From an uncultured Eubacterium sp. (GTDB lineage Bacteria > Bacillota > Clostridia > Lachnospirales > CAG-274): a stretch of 64,000 nucleotides of DNA. The notes beneath the pieces were generated by a model, which saw only the letters and a list, made by a program, of their open reading frames with translations, had not been told where the DNA came from and made no database searches. The DNA is taken from contig URXK01000002.1 of assembly GCA_900551755.1 (NCBI GenBank), forward strand, positions 62,001-126,000, in the 5' to 3' direction. The translations under genes and the position numbers were made by a program. Below are positions 1 to 8,178 of this stretch, piece by piece; the first letter of the stretch is position 1, and each line of letters begins with the position of its first letter.

Positions 1-827
1 GACTACTTTTGTGGTTTAACTTTGTTTTGCCAGCTTTATTGCCTTTTATGATAACTATAAATTTATTAAAAGCTACACCTTTTCCCCTATTTTTATCCAA
101 AATACTAAGTCCTATTACAAACAAGCTATTTGGATTAAGTAGCTTTGGCATATTTTCACTTGTTAGTGGTATGATTTCAGGCTATCCAATAGGAGCTAAA
201 ATTATAAGCGAATTATACACTGAAAAAAAGCTATGTAAAAATGAAGCCCAATACTTACTATCATTTGCCAACAATTCAGGTCCATTATTTATAGTTGGCA
301 CTGTTGGCACAGGCTTGTTAGGAAATAAAAGCACAGGCTATTTTCTGTTATTAATTCATTATATTTCAGCAATAATTATCGGAATAATACAGCCTAAACA
401 AAAAACAATAATAACCAAACTAAATAACAGCTTAAAATTTAATTTAGGCAAGGAGTTAAAAAGTAGCATTTATAACAGCTTAGAAGCTATTGTACTTGTT
501 GGTGGATATATTATTTTCTTTTCAATGCTTTGCACAATATTAGAAAGCATTTTAGAAAAATATAACATAAATTTATACATAAAAGCACTAATATACGGCA
601 TACTTGAAATAACTAACGGCTGTAAAGAATTGACACAAACAAATCGCCTTTCATTAAGCCTAATTAGTGGAATAGTTGCCTTTGGTGGATTATCCATACA
701 TTCACAAAGTATTGGCTATATATCATCAACAGATTTATCAACAATCAAATACATATTATCTAAAATATTGCAAGGTATTTTAGCCTTTTTAATCTGTTTT
801 TTTATGTATCCACTATACGCACAATAA
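1..827 (+). CDS. ylbJ: Sporulation integral membrane protein YlbJ (5' end outside window)
   Basis: Polytopic membrane protein of the YlbJ/nucleoside-gate family, needed in Bacillus for heat-resistant spores. The frame is open to the window edge, so the N-terminus is missing; about 275 of roughly 400 residues are present. Visible marks are the LPALLPFM segment, the SGYPIGAK loop and the NNSGPLF motif, followed by several hydrophobic helices. In Bacillus ylbJ lies next to coaD and rsmD, and here it converges on a coaD-rsmD run, which supports the call. The stop is followed at once by a hairpin. Family assignment is firm; the transported substrate, if any, is unknown. Confidence 0.85.
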   Translation, partial: LLLWFNFVLPALLPFMITINLLKATPFPLFLSKILSPITNKLFGLSSFGIFSLVSGMISGYPIGAKIISELYTEKKLCKNEAQYLLSFANNSGPLFIVGTVGTGLLGNKSTGYFLLLIHYISAIIIGIIQPKQKTIITKLNNSLKFNLGKELKSSIYNSLEAIVLVGGYIIFFSMLCTILESILEKYNINLYIKALIYGILEITNGCKELTQTNRLSLSLISGIVAFGGLSIHSQSIGYISSTDLSTIKYILSKILQGILAFLICFFMYPLYAQ

Positions 828-866
828 GGGTGTCGATAGAAAACGGAGTAGACCGTATCGACACCC
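828..866. terminator. Hairpin between convergent genes
   Basis: An 11-bp perfect inverted repeat (828-838 with 856-866, GGGTGTCGATA arm) lies between convergent ylbJ and the coiled-coil gene. The T-tract is weak on both sides, so it may serve as a modest bidirectional terminator. Confidence 0.55.
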
Positions 867-886
867 TTTAAAAAATGTACTAATAT

Positions 887-1435
887 TTAATTATTTGAGT
901 CATCATTATACATAAGGGCTGGTTGCTGCTTAACAAGCTCTCTTAATGCTTCTCTTTCGCTAAAGATTGCATCGCCTTCCTTAGTAAGGAAGTCAAGAAC
1001 AGTACCAGTTCTCTTGCTAAAGTTTTCTAACACAGCCTTAATCTGGTTTTCAGTATTACCAAGCATCTGGTCAGCATAATCAATAGCACCTAAACGCATA
1101 TCTTCTGCCTTAGTTCTTGCATCATTTATAATAGCCTCAGCTTCTTCCTGAGCTCTCTTTGTTATTTCGTGTTCCATAGTCATCTTTTCAGCAGTTTCAT
1201 TAGCCGCATTAATAATACCTTGTGCACTAGCGTGAGCATTATCAATAATAGTTTCACTATTATGAACTATTCTCTGTGCTTGCTTAATCTCCTGAGGAAG
1301 AGCAAGACGAATACCGTCAATGATTTCAAATATTTCTTCCTTAGACACCTTTACATTTGATGATAAAGGAGCCTGCTTAGCTTTTTCTATTATATCCTCA
1401 AGATTTTCCAACAATGTATAAACAGATGATTCCAT
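887..1435 (-). CDS. Coiled-coil protein, ATPase subunit B/H-like, next to coaD
   Basis: A 182-residue, charged, mostly helical soluble protein with a long Ala/Glu-rich stretch (about residues 60-140) typical of F0 subunit b or V-type subunit H stalks. No signal peptide, membrane segment or catalytic motif is visible. Homologous small coiled-coil proteins often follow coaD in Clostridia, but their role is not established. The start is the ATG at 1435, seven bases after GGGAGGAA; the longer frame starting at 1450 would begin inside that ribosome site. It follows coaD by about 20 bases and is probably in the same transcript. A true ATPase subunit is unlikely because no ATPase genes are nearby. 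Confidence 0.7.
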   Translation of the reverse strand: MESSVYTLLENLEDIIEKAKQAPLSSNVKVSKEEIFEIIDGIRLALPQEIKQAQRIVHNSETIIDNAHASAQGIINAANETAEKMTMEHEITKRAQEEAEAIINDARTKAEDMRLGAIDYADQMLGNTENQIKAVLENFSKRTGTVLDFLTKEGDAIFSEREALRELVKQQPALMYNDDSNN

Positions 1436-1456
1436 TTCTATTCCTCCCAATGTATA

Positions 1457-1936
1457 TTATTTATTTAACTTCTTACTTATTTCTTCTTTTATTATTTTAG
1501 GAACCATATTATCAATGTTTCCTCCAAATGCTGCTATTTCCTTAACTTGACTCGAACTAAAGAAAAGATATTGAGTATCAGCTGATATAAACAGTGTTTC
1601 AATTTCATTAGCAAGGGAACGATTAGTAAGTGCCATCTGAAATTCATAAGAAAAATCAGTAACGCCTCTTAAACCTCTTACTACAATATTAGAGCCGACA
1701 CTCCTTACAAAATCCACAAGAAGTCCAGAAAAAGAATGAACTTCAACATTAGGAAAGTCTTTTAAAATAGCCTTAAGATGCTCAACCCTTTCCTCAACAG
1801 TAAACATAGGTGTCTTTGATGGATTTTCAAGAACAGCAACAATAAGCTTGTCACAGAGCTTAGATGCTCTTGTGATTATATCCAAATGACCATTAGTGGT
1901 TGGGTCAAAACTTCCGGGATATACGGCAATATGCAT
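1457..1936 (-). CDS. coaD: Phosphopantetheine adenylyltransferase
   Basis: Transfers AMP from ATP to 4'-phosphopantetheine to give dephospho-CoA, the fourth step of CoA synthesis, in the cytoplasm. At 159 residues it has the normal family length. The nucleotidyltransferase signature is clear: PGSFDPTTNGH at residues 7-17 (T/HxGH), the VVRGLRG motif near residue 87, and the C-terminal ISSS/T-like element, here FFSSSQVKE. The ATG at 1936 follows GGAGG by seven bases. It lies 14 bases downstream of rsmD, the order found in Bacillus (ylbH-ylbI), and the two are probably co-transcribed. Confidence 0.97.
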   Translation of the reverse strand: MHIAVYPGSFDPTTNGHLDIITRASKLCDKLIVAVLENPSKTPMFTVEERVEHLKAILKDFPNVEVHSFSGLLVDFVRSVGSNIVVRGLRGVTDFSYEFQMALTNRSLANEIETLFISADTQYLFFSSSQVKEIAAFGGNIDNMVPKIIKEEISKKLNK

Positions 1937-1950
1937 TTCAAGTCCTCCAG

Positions 1951-2508
1951 TTACTCATTTGTATTATAACACAAAAAAGTCATTTTAGTTATTTTATAGT
2001 CCTTAATCCTGAAAACTTCAAGACCATCGACTTGTGGTATACTATCTTCTTGTGACTGTTCAGCTATAATATAGCCTTCATCAGCCAGTATACCAGCCTT
2101 AGCAATGTATGTAAGGGTGCTTTCTACAAAGCCTTTATTGTAAGGCGGGTCCATAAATATAATATCAAACTTTTCATTAAGGCTTTTAAGTTTAGAAACT
2201 GCTGTAGACACATCACAGTTTAAAACCTGTGCTTTATCATCAAGACGAGTTGCTTTGAGATTATCATTAATAACTGACACACTTTTTCTATCTTTATCTA
2301 CAAAGACAGCCTTGTCAGCACCTCTTGATAAAGCTTCAATACCCATTGCTCCACTGCCACTAAACAAATCTAAAAATTTGCACTGATACAAATCCCCAGC
2401 AATAATATTAAAAAGAGATTCTTTTATTCTGTCTGTTGTTGGACGAGTTGTAAGCCCTTCTGGAGCTTTCAATTTATGTCCTCTGGCAGAACCGGAAATT
2501 ACTCTCAT
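1951..2508 (-). CDS. rsmD: 16S rRNA (guanine966-N2)-methyltransferase
   Basis: SAM-dependent methyltransferase that modifies G966 of 16S rRNA during 30S assembly. The 185-residue protein shows the opening RVISGSARGHKL motif, the SAM-binding FSGSGAMGIEALSRGA at about residues 45-60, and the catalytic DPPY at about residue 118. The start is the ATG at 2508 after GGAGGAATAGAA; the longer frame to 2547 adds 13 residues that read through the ribosome site. The ribosome site plus start (GGAGGAATAGAAATG) is identical to that of the coiled-coil gene two positions downstream. It sits between recG and coaD. Confidence 0.95.
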   Translation of the reverse strand: MRVISGSARGHKLKAPEGLTTRPTTDRIKESLFNIIAGDLYQCKFLDLFSGSGAMGIEALSRGADKAVFVDKDRKSVSVINDNLKATRLDDKAQVLNCDVSTAVSKLKSLNEKFDIIFMDPPYNKGFVESTLTYIAKAGILADEGYIIAEQSQEDSIPQVDGLEVFRIKDYKITKMTFLCYNTNE

Positions 2509-2579
2509 TTCTATTCCTCCACCTTTACATATATTTTTATTATACAAAAAAAAAGCAATTAAGTAAACAGTTTATTTTA

Positions 2580-4631
2580 TTATAAGCAAATTTTTTTTAT
2601 TTTTGTAATAAATATATCAAAAATTTTAGCTTTAAGTCGTGAATTTTCAACAGATTTTAGTTCTTTATCCTTTTTATAAAGGGATATAGCTGTTTGTTGC
2701 ACCTCTTTTAATATATCAACATCTTTGTAAAGATTAGCAATCTTCATTTCAGGCAAGCCGTGCTGTCTAGTACCAAAAAAGTCACCTGGACCTCTTAATG
2801 TCAAATCTTTTTCTGATATAACAAAGCCATCATTTGTCTGACACATTATCTTAAGTCTTTCCTTTGCCACCTTGCTTTTTGCATCACTTACTAAAACACA
2901 GTAACTTTTTTCACTACCTCTACCTACTCTACCTCTAAGCTGATGGAGAGCAGATAAACCAAATCTATCAGCATTTTCTATAATCATAAGAGAAGCATTA
3001 GGCACATTAATACCTACTTCAATAACAGTGGTAGACACTAAAACATCAATATTTCCCTTAGCAAATTCTTCCATAACTGTTTGTTTTTCAGCATTTTTCA
3101 TTTTGCCGTGTACACAGCTAACTCTTAACTCTGGCAAAATATTTCTGTCTAAATCATCTGTATAGCTTAAAACAGCTCTAAGCTCCATTTTGTCGTTTTC
3201 TTCAATCATTGGACAAATAATATAAACCTGTCTGCCCTTTGCAACCTCTTTTTTAATAAAAGCATAAAGTCTTTGATAATAGCTGTGGTCAACAGCAAAA
3301 GTATCAACCTTTTTTCTGCCTGGTGGCAATTTATCAATAATAGAAATATCCAAATCACCATACAGTATAAGAGCAAGAGTTCTAGGTATTGGTGTAGCAG
3401 TCATAACAAGAATATGAGGCTCATTACCTTTTTCAGATAACATTTCTCTTTGTCTAACACCAAATCTATGCTGTTCATCTGTAATAACTAGACCTAAATT
3501 ATTATATTTAACTTTTTCTTGTATAAGGGCGTGTGTACCAATTATCATTTTAGCATAACCTGTTGCAATGTTGTCATAAGCCCTATCTTTTTCTTTTTTC
3601 TTTAAACCACTTGTAAGAAGCTCACACTTAATACCTAAAGGCTCAAGAGTATCACAAAAGCTCTTATAATGCTGATTGGCTAAAACATCAGTTGGTGCCA
3701 TAAGTACAGCTTGATAACCGTTTTTAATAGCAATATAAGCACTAATCATTGCAACAGCAGTCTTACCAGAACCAACATCACCCTGAATAAGTCTATTCAT
3801 TACAAAACCAGTTGTAAAGTCATTTTTTATTTCATTTAAAACCTTTTCTTGAGCATCAGTAAGGCTAAAACCTAAAGCATTTCTTATTTCACTATCATCA
3901 AAATCATTAATAACAACAGATGTTTTTTTATCACAAACATTTCCCTTTAACTCTAAAAGGTGCATTTGAAGAAATAACAATTCATCAAAAACAAGTCTTC
4001 TTCTTGCCTTAAAGAATGCTTTATCATTTTCAGGAAAATGTATATTTCTTACTGCAAACTCTCTTGAACACAAATTATGCTCTCTTATTATGCTTTCAGG
4101 CATATATTCATCAAGACTGCCATCTACAGTATCCATAGCATCTTTAATACAGCCTCTTATAACCTTTTGTGACATTTTCTTAGGCACAGTATAAACTGGC
4201 ACTATTCTACCTGTATTTAAACTATCAGCATTTACAAGCTCATAATCTGGCGACTCCATTTGTATTCTGCCAAACTTCTGAATAACCTTACCAGTAAAAG
4301 TATATTCTTTGCCAACTATTAATTGATTTTTCACATAAGGTTGATTAAACCAAACACATTCAATTGAACCAGTGCCATCAGCTATTCTTACACCAACAAT
4401 AGTGATTGTTCTTACTCTCCTAGCCTCAGGTGATGTCAAAACCCTTCCCCTTATAGTATTGACACTACCAATTTCAATTTCATTAATAGGCACAAAGCGA
4501 CTTCTGTCCTCATAATCTCTAGGATAATACTCAATTAAGTCCTCAACTGTTTCTATACCCAATTTATTAAGTTGTTCTGCTCTTGTTTTTCCTATATTCT
4601 TAACAACATCAATACTATCACTAGGATTCAT
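2580..4631 (-). CDS. recG: ATP-dependent DNA helicase RecG
   Basis: Branch-migration helicase that remodels stalled replication forks and Holliday junctions. The 683-residue protein has an N-terminal wedge/OB domain, Walker A GDVGSGKTA, the DEQH box in ITDEQHRFG, the motif III sequence MTATPIPRT, and the RGRVGRG motif VI. The start chosen is the ATG at 4631, preceded by AGGTGAT; the frame open to 4679 has no better ribosome site. It is the first gene of the recG-rsmD-coaD run and has its own promoter just upstream. Length and motif order are normal for the family. Confidence 0.96.
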   Translation of the reverse strand: MNPSDSIDVVKNIGKTRAEQLNKLGIETVEDLIEYYPRDYEDRSRFVPINEIEIGSVNTIRGRVLTSPEARRVRTITIVGVRIADGTGSIECVWFNQPYVKNQLIVGKEYTFTGKVIQKFGRIQMESPDYELVNADSLNTGRIVPVYTVPKKMSQKVIRGCIKDAMDTVDGSLDEYMPESIIREHNLCSREFAVRNIHFPENDKAFFKARRRLVFDELLFLQMHLLELKGNVCDKKTSVVINDFDDSEIRNALGFSLTDAQEKVLNEIKNDFTTGFVMNRLIQGDVGSGKTAVAMISAYIAIKNGYQAVLMAPTDVLANQHYKSFCDTLEPLGIKCELLTSGLKKKEKDRAYDNIATGYAKMIIGTHALIQEKVKYNNLGLVITDEQHRFGVRQREMLSEKGNEPHILVMTATPIPRTLALILYGDLDISIIDKLPPGRKKVDTFAVDHSYYQRLYAFIKKEVAKGRQVYIICPMIEENDKMELRAVLSYTDDLDRNILPELRVSCVHGKMKNAEKQTVMEEFAKGNIDVLVSTTVIEVGINVPNASLMIIENADRFGLSALHQLRGRVGRGSEKSYCVLVSDAKSKVAKERLKIMCQTNDGFVISEKDLTLRGPGDFFGTRQHGLPEMKIANLYKDVDILKEVQQTAISLYKKDKELKSVENSRLKAKIFDIFITKIKKICL

Positions 4632-4670
4632 ACTATCACCTACACAAAAATAATAAAAACTAATGTTTAG

Positions 4671-4699
4671 AGTATACACTATTTTGCTATTTTTAGCAA
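4671..4699 (-). promoter_or_regulatory. Promoter for recG-rsmD-coaD
   Basis: On the minus strand TTGCTA (4699-4694), a 17-base spacer and TATACT (4676-4671) form a good sigma-A promoter about 40 bases ahead of the recG start. Confidence 0.65.
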
Positions 4700-4746
4700 G
4701 ATTTTTAGCTCTCTTGAATAAAATTTCAAAAATATAAAAATTTTTC

Positions 4747-4775
4747 TTGCATTTCTATTAAATATCTGATAGAAT
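4747..4775 (+). promoter_or_regulatory. Promoter for rpmB
   Basis: TTGCAT (4747-4752), 17 bases, TAGAAT (4770-4775) upstream of rpmB. With the recG promoter it forms a back-to-back divergent promoter region of about 100 bases. Confidence 0.7.
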
Positions 4776-4812
4776 AAGTAACGATGAGTAATTGACTAAG
4801 GAGGTGTAATCA

Positions 4813-5028
4813 ATGGCAAAGTGTGAAATTTGTGAGAAGACAAGACAGACTGGTCACAGAATTAGTATTAATCGTAGCCAGGTTTCAAGAAGAGCTAACA
4901 AGACTTGGAAGTCTAACATCAAGAAGATTAAGATTGTTGAAGAAAACGGTAATGTTAAGTCTATTAACATTTGTACAAGATGTTTAAGAACTGGTATGCA
5001 TAAGGGTACAATTACTCGTGCTATCTAA
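4813..5028 (+). CDS. rpmB: 50S ribosomal protein L28
   Basis: Large-subunit ribosomal protein L28, 71 residues, slightly longer than the usual 62-64. The N-terminal MAKCEICEK and the later ICTRCLRTG carry two CxxC pairs, the zinc-binding form of L28. The central KTWKSNIKKI is the conserved rRNA-binding region. GGAGGTG lies eight bases before the ATG. Single-gene transcript with a strong promoter and a clear terminator. recG and rpmB are neighbours in many Firmicutes. Confidence 0.95.
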   Translation: MAKCEICEKTRQTGHRISINRSQVSRRANKTWKSNIKKIKIVEENGNVKSINICTRCLRTGMHKGTITRAI

Positions 5029-5060
5029 TTTTCAAAAATAATCTTATAATATTTTAATAT

Positions 5061-5092
5061 AAAAAAACTCTCGGTGTAACGAGAGTTTTTTT
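5061..5092. terminator. Bidirectional terminator after rpmB
   Basis: CTCTCG/CGAGAG stem (5068-5073 with 5080-5085), flanked by seven A on the left and seven T on the right, so it can stop both rpmB and the convergent zinc-ribbon gene. Confidence 0.9.
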
Positions 5093-5101
5093 ATTGCTTT
5101 T

Positions 5102-5443
5102 TTATATTAACTCAGGAAAGAAAGCAGCAAACACTATAACAGCAACTACTGCTGTCATTAAAACAGCTATAAAAAATAAAGCTATTCTTTTTTTCTTTGA
5201 TAAATGCTGAAAGAAAATATCATCAATTACAACTTCCTTATCCTCTTTTTCTTCCTCTGTAGAATTTTCAACTACTTCTTCAACATCATTTTCTACTACT
5301 GGCTCATTAGTTGCTACACTTTGGTCAAAATTAGTTTCTTGTTCTTCATCTATTATAATTTCGTCTTCTGCAACTAATTTACCACAATATTTGCAATATC
5401 TTGAATTATTTGATATTTCATTTCCACAGTGCATACAATACAT
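5102..5443 (-). CDS. Zinc-ribbon membrane protein
   Basis: A 113-residue protein with an N-terminal zinc ribbon (CMHCGN...CKYCGK, residues 3-25), an acidic linker rich in Glu, Asp and Val, a short basic patch KKKR, and one C-terminal transmembrane helix (about residues 90-110). This tail-anchored layout is common in Firmicutes; the function is unknown. The ATG at 5443 follows GGGAGTGG; the longer frame starting at 5485 has no ribosome site. The gene stands alone and converges on rpmB. A role in sensing or protein contact at the membrane is only a guess from the architecture. Confidence 0.7.
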   Translation of the reverse strand: MYCMHCGNEISNNSRYCKYCGKLVAEDEIIIDEEQETNFDQSVATNEPVVENDVEEVVENSTEEEKEDKEVVIDDIFFQHLSKKKRIALFFIAVLMTAVVAVIVFAAFFPELI

Positions 5444-5554
5444 AAATACCACTCCCATCTTGCAATGTTTACTACATTTTATCACTTATATTAAAGTATG
5501 TAAAGTTTAATAATTATTAAGAATTATTACTTATTTTTTAATAATTGCAAAAAC

Positions 5555-5862
5555 TTAAAGCGTCGCAGACTTTTATCCGCAGGTTTGCAACCCCGAAGAA
5601 TACGGGGCTTGCTTTGCATAGCAAAGTTGCTTGATAGAATTTACTTCCACCGAGGCTGGTCGTAAAACTTTGTTTTACTGCTCGCCTATGCAACCTAAGG
5701 ACAGCGACTTAATTTTACAGCAAAAATTGCTGTAAAATTAACACGGCTGGTCGCTTCATAGGTGGGTACATAGTACCCTTACTGCAAGAAATGCGTGGAT
5801 TTCTTGCAAGGCTGTCGACTTTATCGAAAGCCAGAAAGGTGTAGTAATGCCACACCTTTCAT
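5555..5862. repeat. Highly folded, GC-richer intergenic block
   Basis: About 300 bases without a credible gene hold a chain of perfect hairpins: 5591-5607 (CCCCG/CGGGG), 5611-5627 (CTTTGC/GCAAAG), 5662-5678 (GTAAAAC/GTTTTAC), 5710-5740 (13-bp stem), 5764-5778 (GGGTAC/GTACCC) and 5783-5808 (10-bp stem). Longer-range pairs also fit, for example AGCGAC at 5703 with GTCGCT at 5750 and CCTATG at 5685 with CATAGG just beyond. The block is richer in G+C than its flanks. It may be a structured RNA or a mobile palindromic element; the sequence does not decide which. Confidence 0.6.
5834..5860 (-). terminator. Terminator-like hairpin after the MATE gene
   Basis: GAAAGGTGT (5834-5842) pairs with ACACCTTTC (5852-5860) just past the stop of the leftward MATE gene. 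It has no strong T-run, so it may only be the last hairpin of the folded block. Confidence 0.45.
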
Positions 5863-5867
5863 TCTTA

Positions 5868-6815
5868 CTAATAATTATAATCTTTTTTAAGTTTCTTTAA
5901 ATAATATATAGATACCACTATTCCTAAAACTTCTGCACAAGGCACAGCTAACCAACCTCCAACAGCTCCAACAATAGCTGGAAGTACTAATATTGTGCCA
6001 GCAAGGAAAAGAAATGTCCTTGCAAAGGATATAATAGCAGACACCTTGCCATTTGATAATACAGTAAACCACGCCGATGCAAATATATTCATTCCCATAA
6101 ATAATAAAGCAAAGGCATATCTTCTAAAACCATATAAAGAAATATAATAAACATTATTTTTATACGGTGTAAATATCATTAGTATATCACTAATTACAAT
6201 ATGAGAAAACACAAAGCCTAAAAATCCAAAAGCAACTACAATAATTAAACTACTTTTAAATATTTTCTTTAATTGAGCAATATTTTTTTGACCGTATTTA
6301 AAACTAACAATTGGAGCAATACCCTTAGAATATCCAAAAAATATAGCTGTAAATACAAATTCAAGGTATAACACAATTGTAATAGCTGCTACACCATCTT
6401 CTCCATAGTATTTAAGGAAAATATAGTTAAAAAGAAAAGTTGTTACAGCATTTGCCAAATTTGTTACCATTTCAGATGAACCATTTGCACAAGTACGAAT
6501 TAAAAGTTTTTCTTCAGATTTCGGCTTAACAAAATATAAATGTTTTTTCCTAAAAAATCCAAAATAAATTAAACCTACTACAGCAGAAAGAGAGTAGCCT
6601 ATACCTGTAGCAATCATTATACCTATTGCCATAATTACGCTTGCAGCCGGATAAACCATATTGACAGCAGACAAGGCAGTAGTACCAACAAATCTTGATA
6701 CAAAAGCACCATCAACAATAGTATATAATGACAAAAATATCATCATTATCATATTAGGCAAAGCAAAAGCAAATAAAGACAAAAGGGAATAGTTTTTTCC
6801 AAGTGGGTTATTCAT
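5868..6815 (-). pseudogene. MATE-family efflux transporter with internal in-frame deletion
   Basis: MATE proteins export drugs or metabolites in exchange for Na+ or H+ and are about 450 residues with 12 helices. This frame has only 315. The first two helices (residues about 10-75, ending MAIGIMIATG) are followed directly by what is normally helix 6 (IGYSLSAVVGLIYF) and the later KPKSEEKLL loop; the stretch expected for helices 3-5, roughly 120-135 residues, is absent. The rest, including the FGYSKGIAPIVSF loop and the last helices, is normal. The frame is intact. The ATG at 6815 follows GAGGTGG and overlaps the marR stop (ATGAATAA). It is probably non-functional unless an assembly fault removed the segment. 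Confidence 0.75.
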
Positions 6816-7248
6816 TTTCCACCTCATTTTTAAGTGCCTCACAAAATGCCGTATTTGATTTTACAAGTTGTAGGCACATATCTTCTCCTATTTTTTTCAT
6901 AGCATTAATTTCAACCTTATGAACTTTATCCATAATATCCTCTAAATATTTTTTACCTTTTATCGTAAATATAATTATTTTTTCTTTTTTATTTTGCTCC
7001 TCTGTTTTCAAAATAACATATTCATTTTTAATAAATTCAAGCAATATGCTATGTACAGTAGATTTTGGCAATTGTAAAATATCGCTAATTTGTTTTTGAG
7101 TGCATTTTTCATATTCTTCCATAACATATAACACCATTAATCCGTTATAGCTTAGTCCACACTTTTTAGCTAAAGCACCATAAACTGAAACTATGCCGTC
7201 AACTGCATAATTCACCATACGAATTTGCTCTTTAATCTTCTCATTCAT
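6808..7248 (-). CDS. MarR-family transcriptional regulator
   Basis: A 146-residue winged-helix regulator. The recognition part KCTQKQISDILQLPKSTVHSIL (written here in two parts: KCTQKQISDILQ, then LPKSTVHSIL) covers about residues 45-68, followed by the wing with KTEEQNKKEKIIIF and the FTIKGKKYL motif. The ATG at 7248 has GGAGGTT eight bases upstream; the frame open to 7323 runs back through the promoter. It is translationally coupled to the MATE gene, the usual repressor-pump pairing. Its promoter spacer is an imperfect palindrome, which points to self-repression. The inducer is unknown. Confidence 0.88.
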   Translation of the reverse strand: MNEKIKEQIRMVNYAVDGIVSVYGALAKKCGLSYNGLMVLYVMEEYEKCTQKQISDILQLPKSTVHSILLEFIKNEYVILKTEEQNKKEKIIIFTIKGKKYLEDIMDKVHKVEINAMKKIGEDMCLQLVKSNTAFCEALKNEVENE

Positions 7249-7263
7249 ATAATAACCTCCAAA

Positions 7264-7307
7264 TAGTACATTTTCGTACCATTTCATTATAGTGCGAGTT
7301 CGTACTA
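7264..7307. promoter_or_regulatory. Two putative MarR operators
   Basis: An 18-bp imperfect palindrome TAGTGCGAGTTCGTACTA (7290-7307, 14 of 18 positions symmetric) fills the spacer between -35 and -10. A second, TAGTACATTTTCGTACC (7264-7280), lies just downstream of the -10. Both share TAGTAC-type half sites, as expected for MarR dimers blocking RNA polymerase. Confidence 0.65.
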
Positions 7308-7314
7308 TTTTCAA
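7286..7314 (-). promoter_or_regulatory. marR-MATE promoter
   Basis: Minus-strand TTGAAA (7314-7309), exactly 17 bases, TATAAT (7291-7286). Confidence 0.8.
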
Positions 7315-7343
7315 TATACACATTATAGTTTTTAAAAGTAATA

Positions 7344-7372
7344 TTGAATTTTAATAAAAAAAGTGAGATACT
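7344..7372 (+). promoter_or_regulatory. Promoter for the mazG-divIC cluster
   Basis: TTGAAT (7344-7349), 17 bases, GATACT (7367-7372), about 30 bases ahead of mazG. Confidence 0.5.
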
Positions 7373-7401
7373 ATACATATAAATAACTAAAGAGGTACAT
7401 T

Positions 7402-8157
7402 ATGGATAAAAAATATAATATTAATGACTTAAGAAATGTAATGAAAAAGCTATTAGGTGAAAATGGTTGCCCTTGGGATAAGGCTCAAACTCACCAAAGT
7501 TTAAAAAAATACTTTATTGAAGAAACTTACGAAGTAATTGACGCAATTAATAACAATGATAAAGACAATTTATGTGAAGAATTAGGAGATGTATTATTTC
7601 AAGTAATTTTTCATAGCCAATTAGCTGAAAATGAAAATTTATTTTTATTTGACGATGTTGTAGATGGTATTACAAGAAAAATGATAAATAGACACCCACA
7701 TATTTTTTCAGACAAAAAAAATTCATCTATATCTGATATAAATTTAAAATGGGATAGCATAAAACAGCAGGAAAAAGGATATAAAAGTAATATGGAAATA
7801 ATTAAAAGTGTTCCCAAATCTTTACCTGCACTAATGAGAAGTGAAAAAACAATATCAAAAGCACAGAAAACAAAACTAGATGACCTAAATTTAAAAGAAT
7901 TAATAACAGAAAATAACAAATTGTCATTAGCTCTTGAAAACATAAATTCATTGGATAATATGGAAAAAATGACATTTATTGGTAAATTTATATTAAATTT
8001 ATCAAAAATTTCATATTTTTTACAAATAAATGCTGAATTTTCCTTGACAAATGCGTTAGAAATGTATATAAATAATCTTGAGAACATTGAAAAGGCTAAT
8101 GTAACCGCTGGAGGAATTGATGAGGATACAAGTTCCGAGGAGACATTTGCAGATTAA
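7402..8157 (+). CDS. mazG: Nucleoside triphosphate pyrophosphohydrolase MazG
   Basis: House-cleaning enzyme that hydrolyses (d)NTPs to monophosphate and pyrophosphate. The N-terminal domain is intact: CPWDKAQTH near residue 23, EETYEVIDAI and EELGDVLFQVIFHS, the Mg-binding EExxE and ExxD residues. The second MazG-like domain (about residues 150-230) keeps the fold but has lost the acidic metal motifs (for example MTFIGKFILNLSKI where KVEEELGDLLF is usual). At 251 residues the length is normal. It heads mazG-hup-rqcP-yabP-yabQ/divIC, the order seen in Bacillus and Clostridium (yabN onward). Confidence 0.93.
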   Translation: MDKKYNINDLRNVMKKLLGENGCPWDKAQTHQSLKKYFIEETYEVIDAINNNDKDNLCEELGDVLFQVIFHSQLAENENLFLFDDVVDGITRKMINRHPHIFSDKKNSSISDINLKWDSIKQQEKGYKSNMEIIKSVPKSLPALMRSEKTISKAQKTKLDDLNLKELITENNKLSLALENINSLDNMEKMTFIGKFILNLSKISYFLQINAEFSLTNALEMYINNLENIEKANVTAGGIDEDTSSEETFAD

Positions 8158-8178
8158 AATATAAGGAGGATTTTTTCA

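Noticed and set aside
5555..5862. Integron attC or CRISPR array
   Set aside because: The hairpins differ from one another in sequence and spacing; there are no equal spacers, no cas or integrase genes.
7611..8087. Antisense frame of 158 codons opposite mazG
   Set aside because: Shadow of a strongly supported gene; hydrophobic composition results from reading an AT-rich gene backwards.
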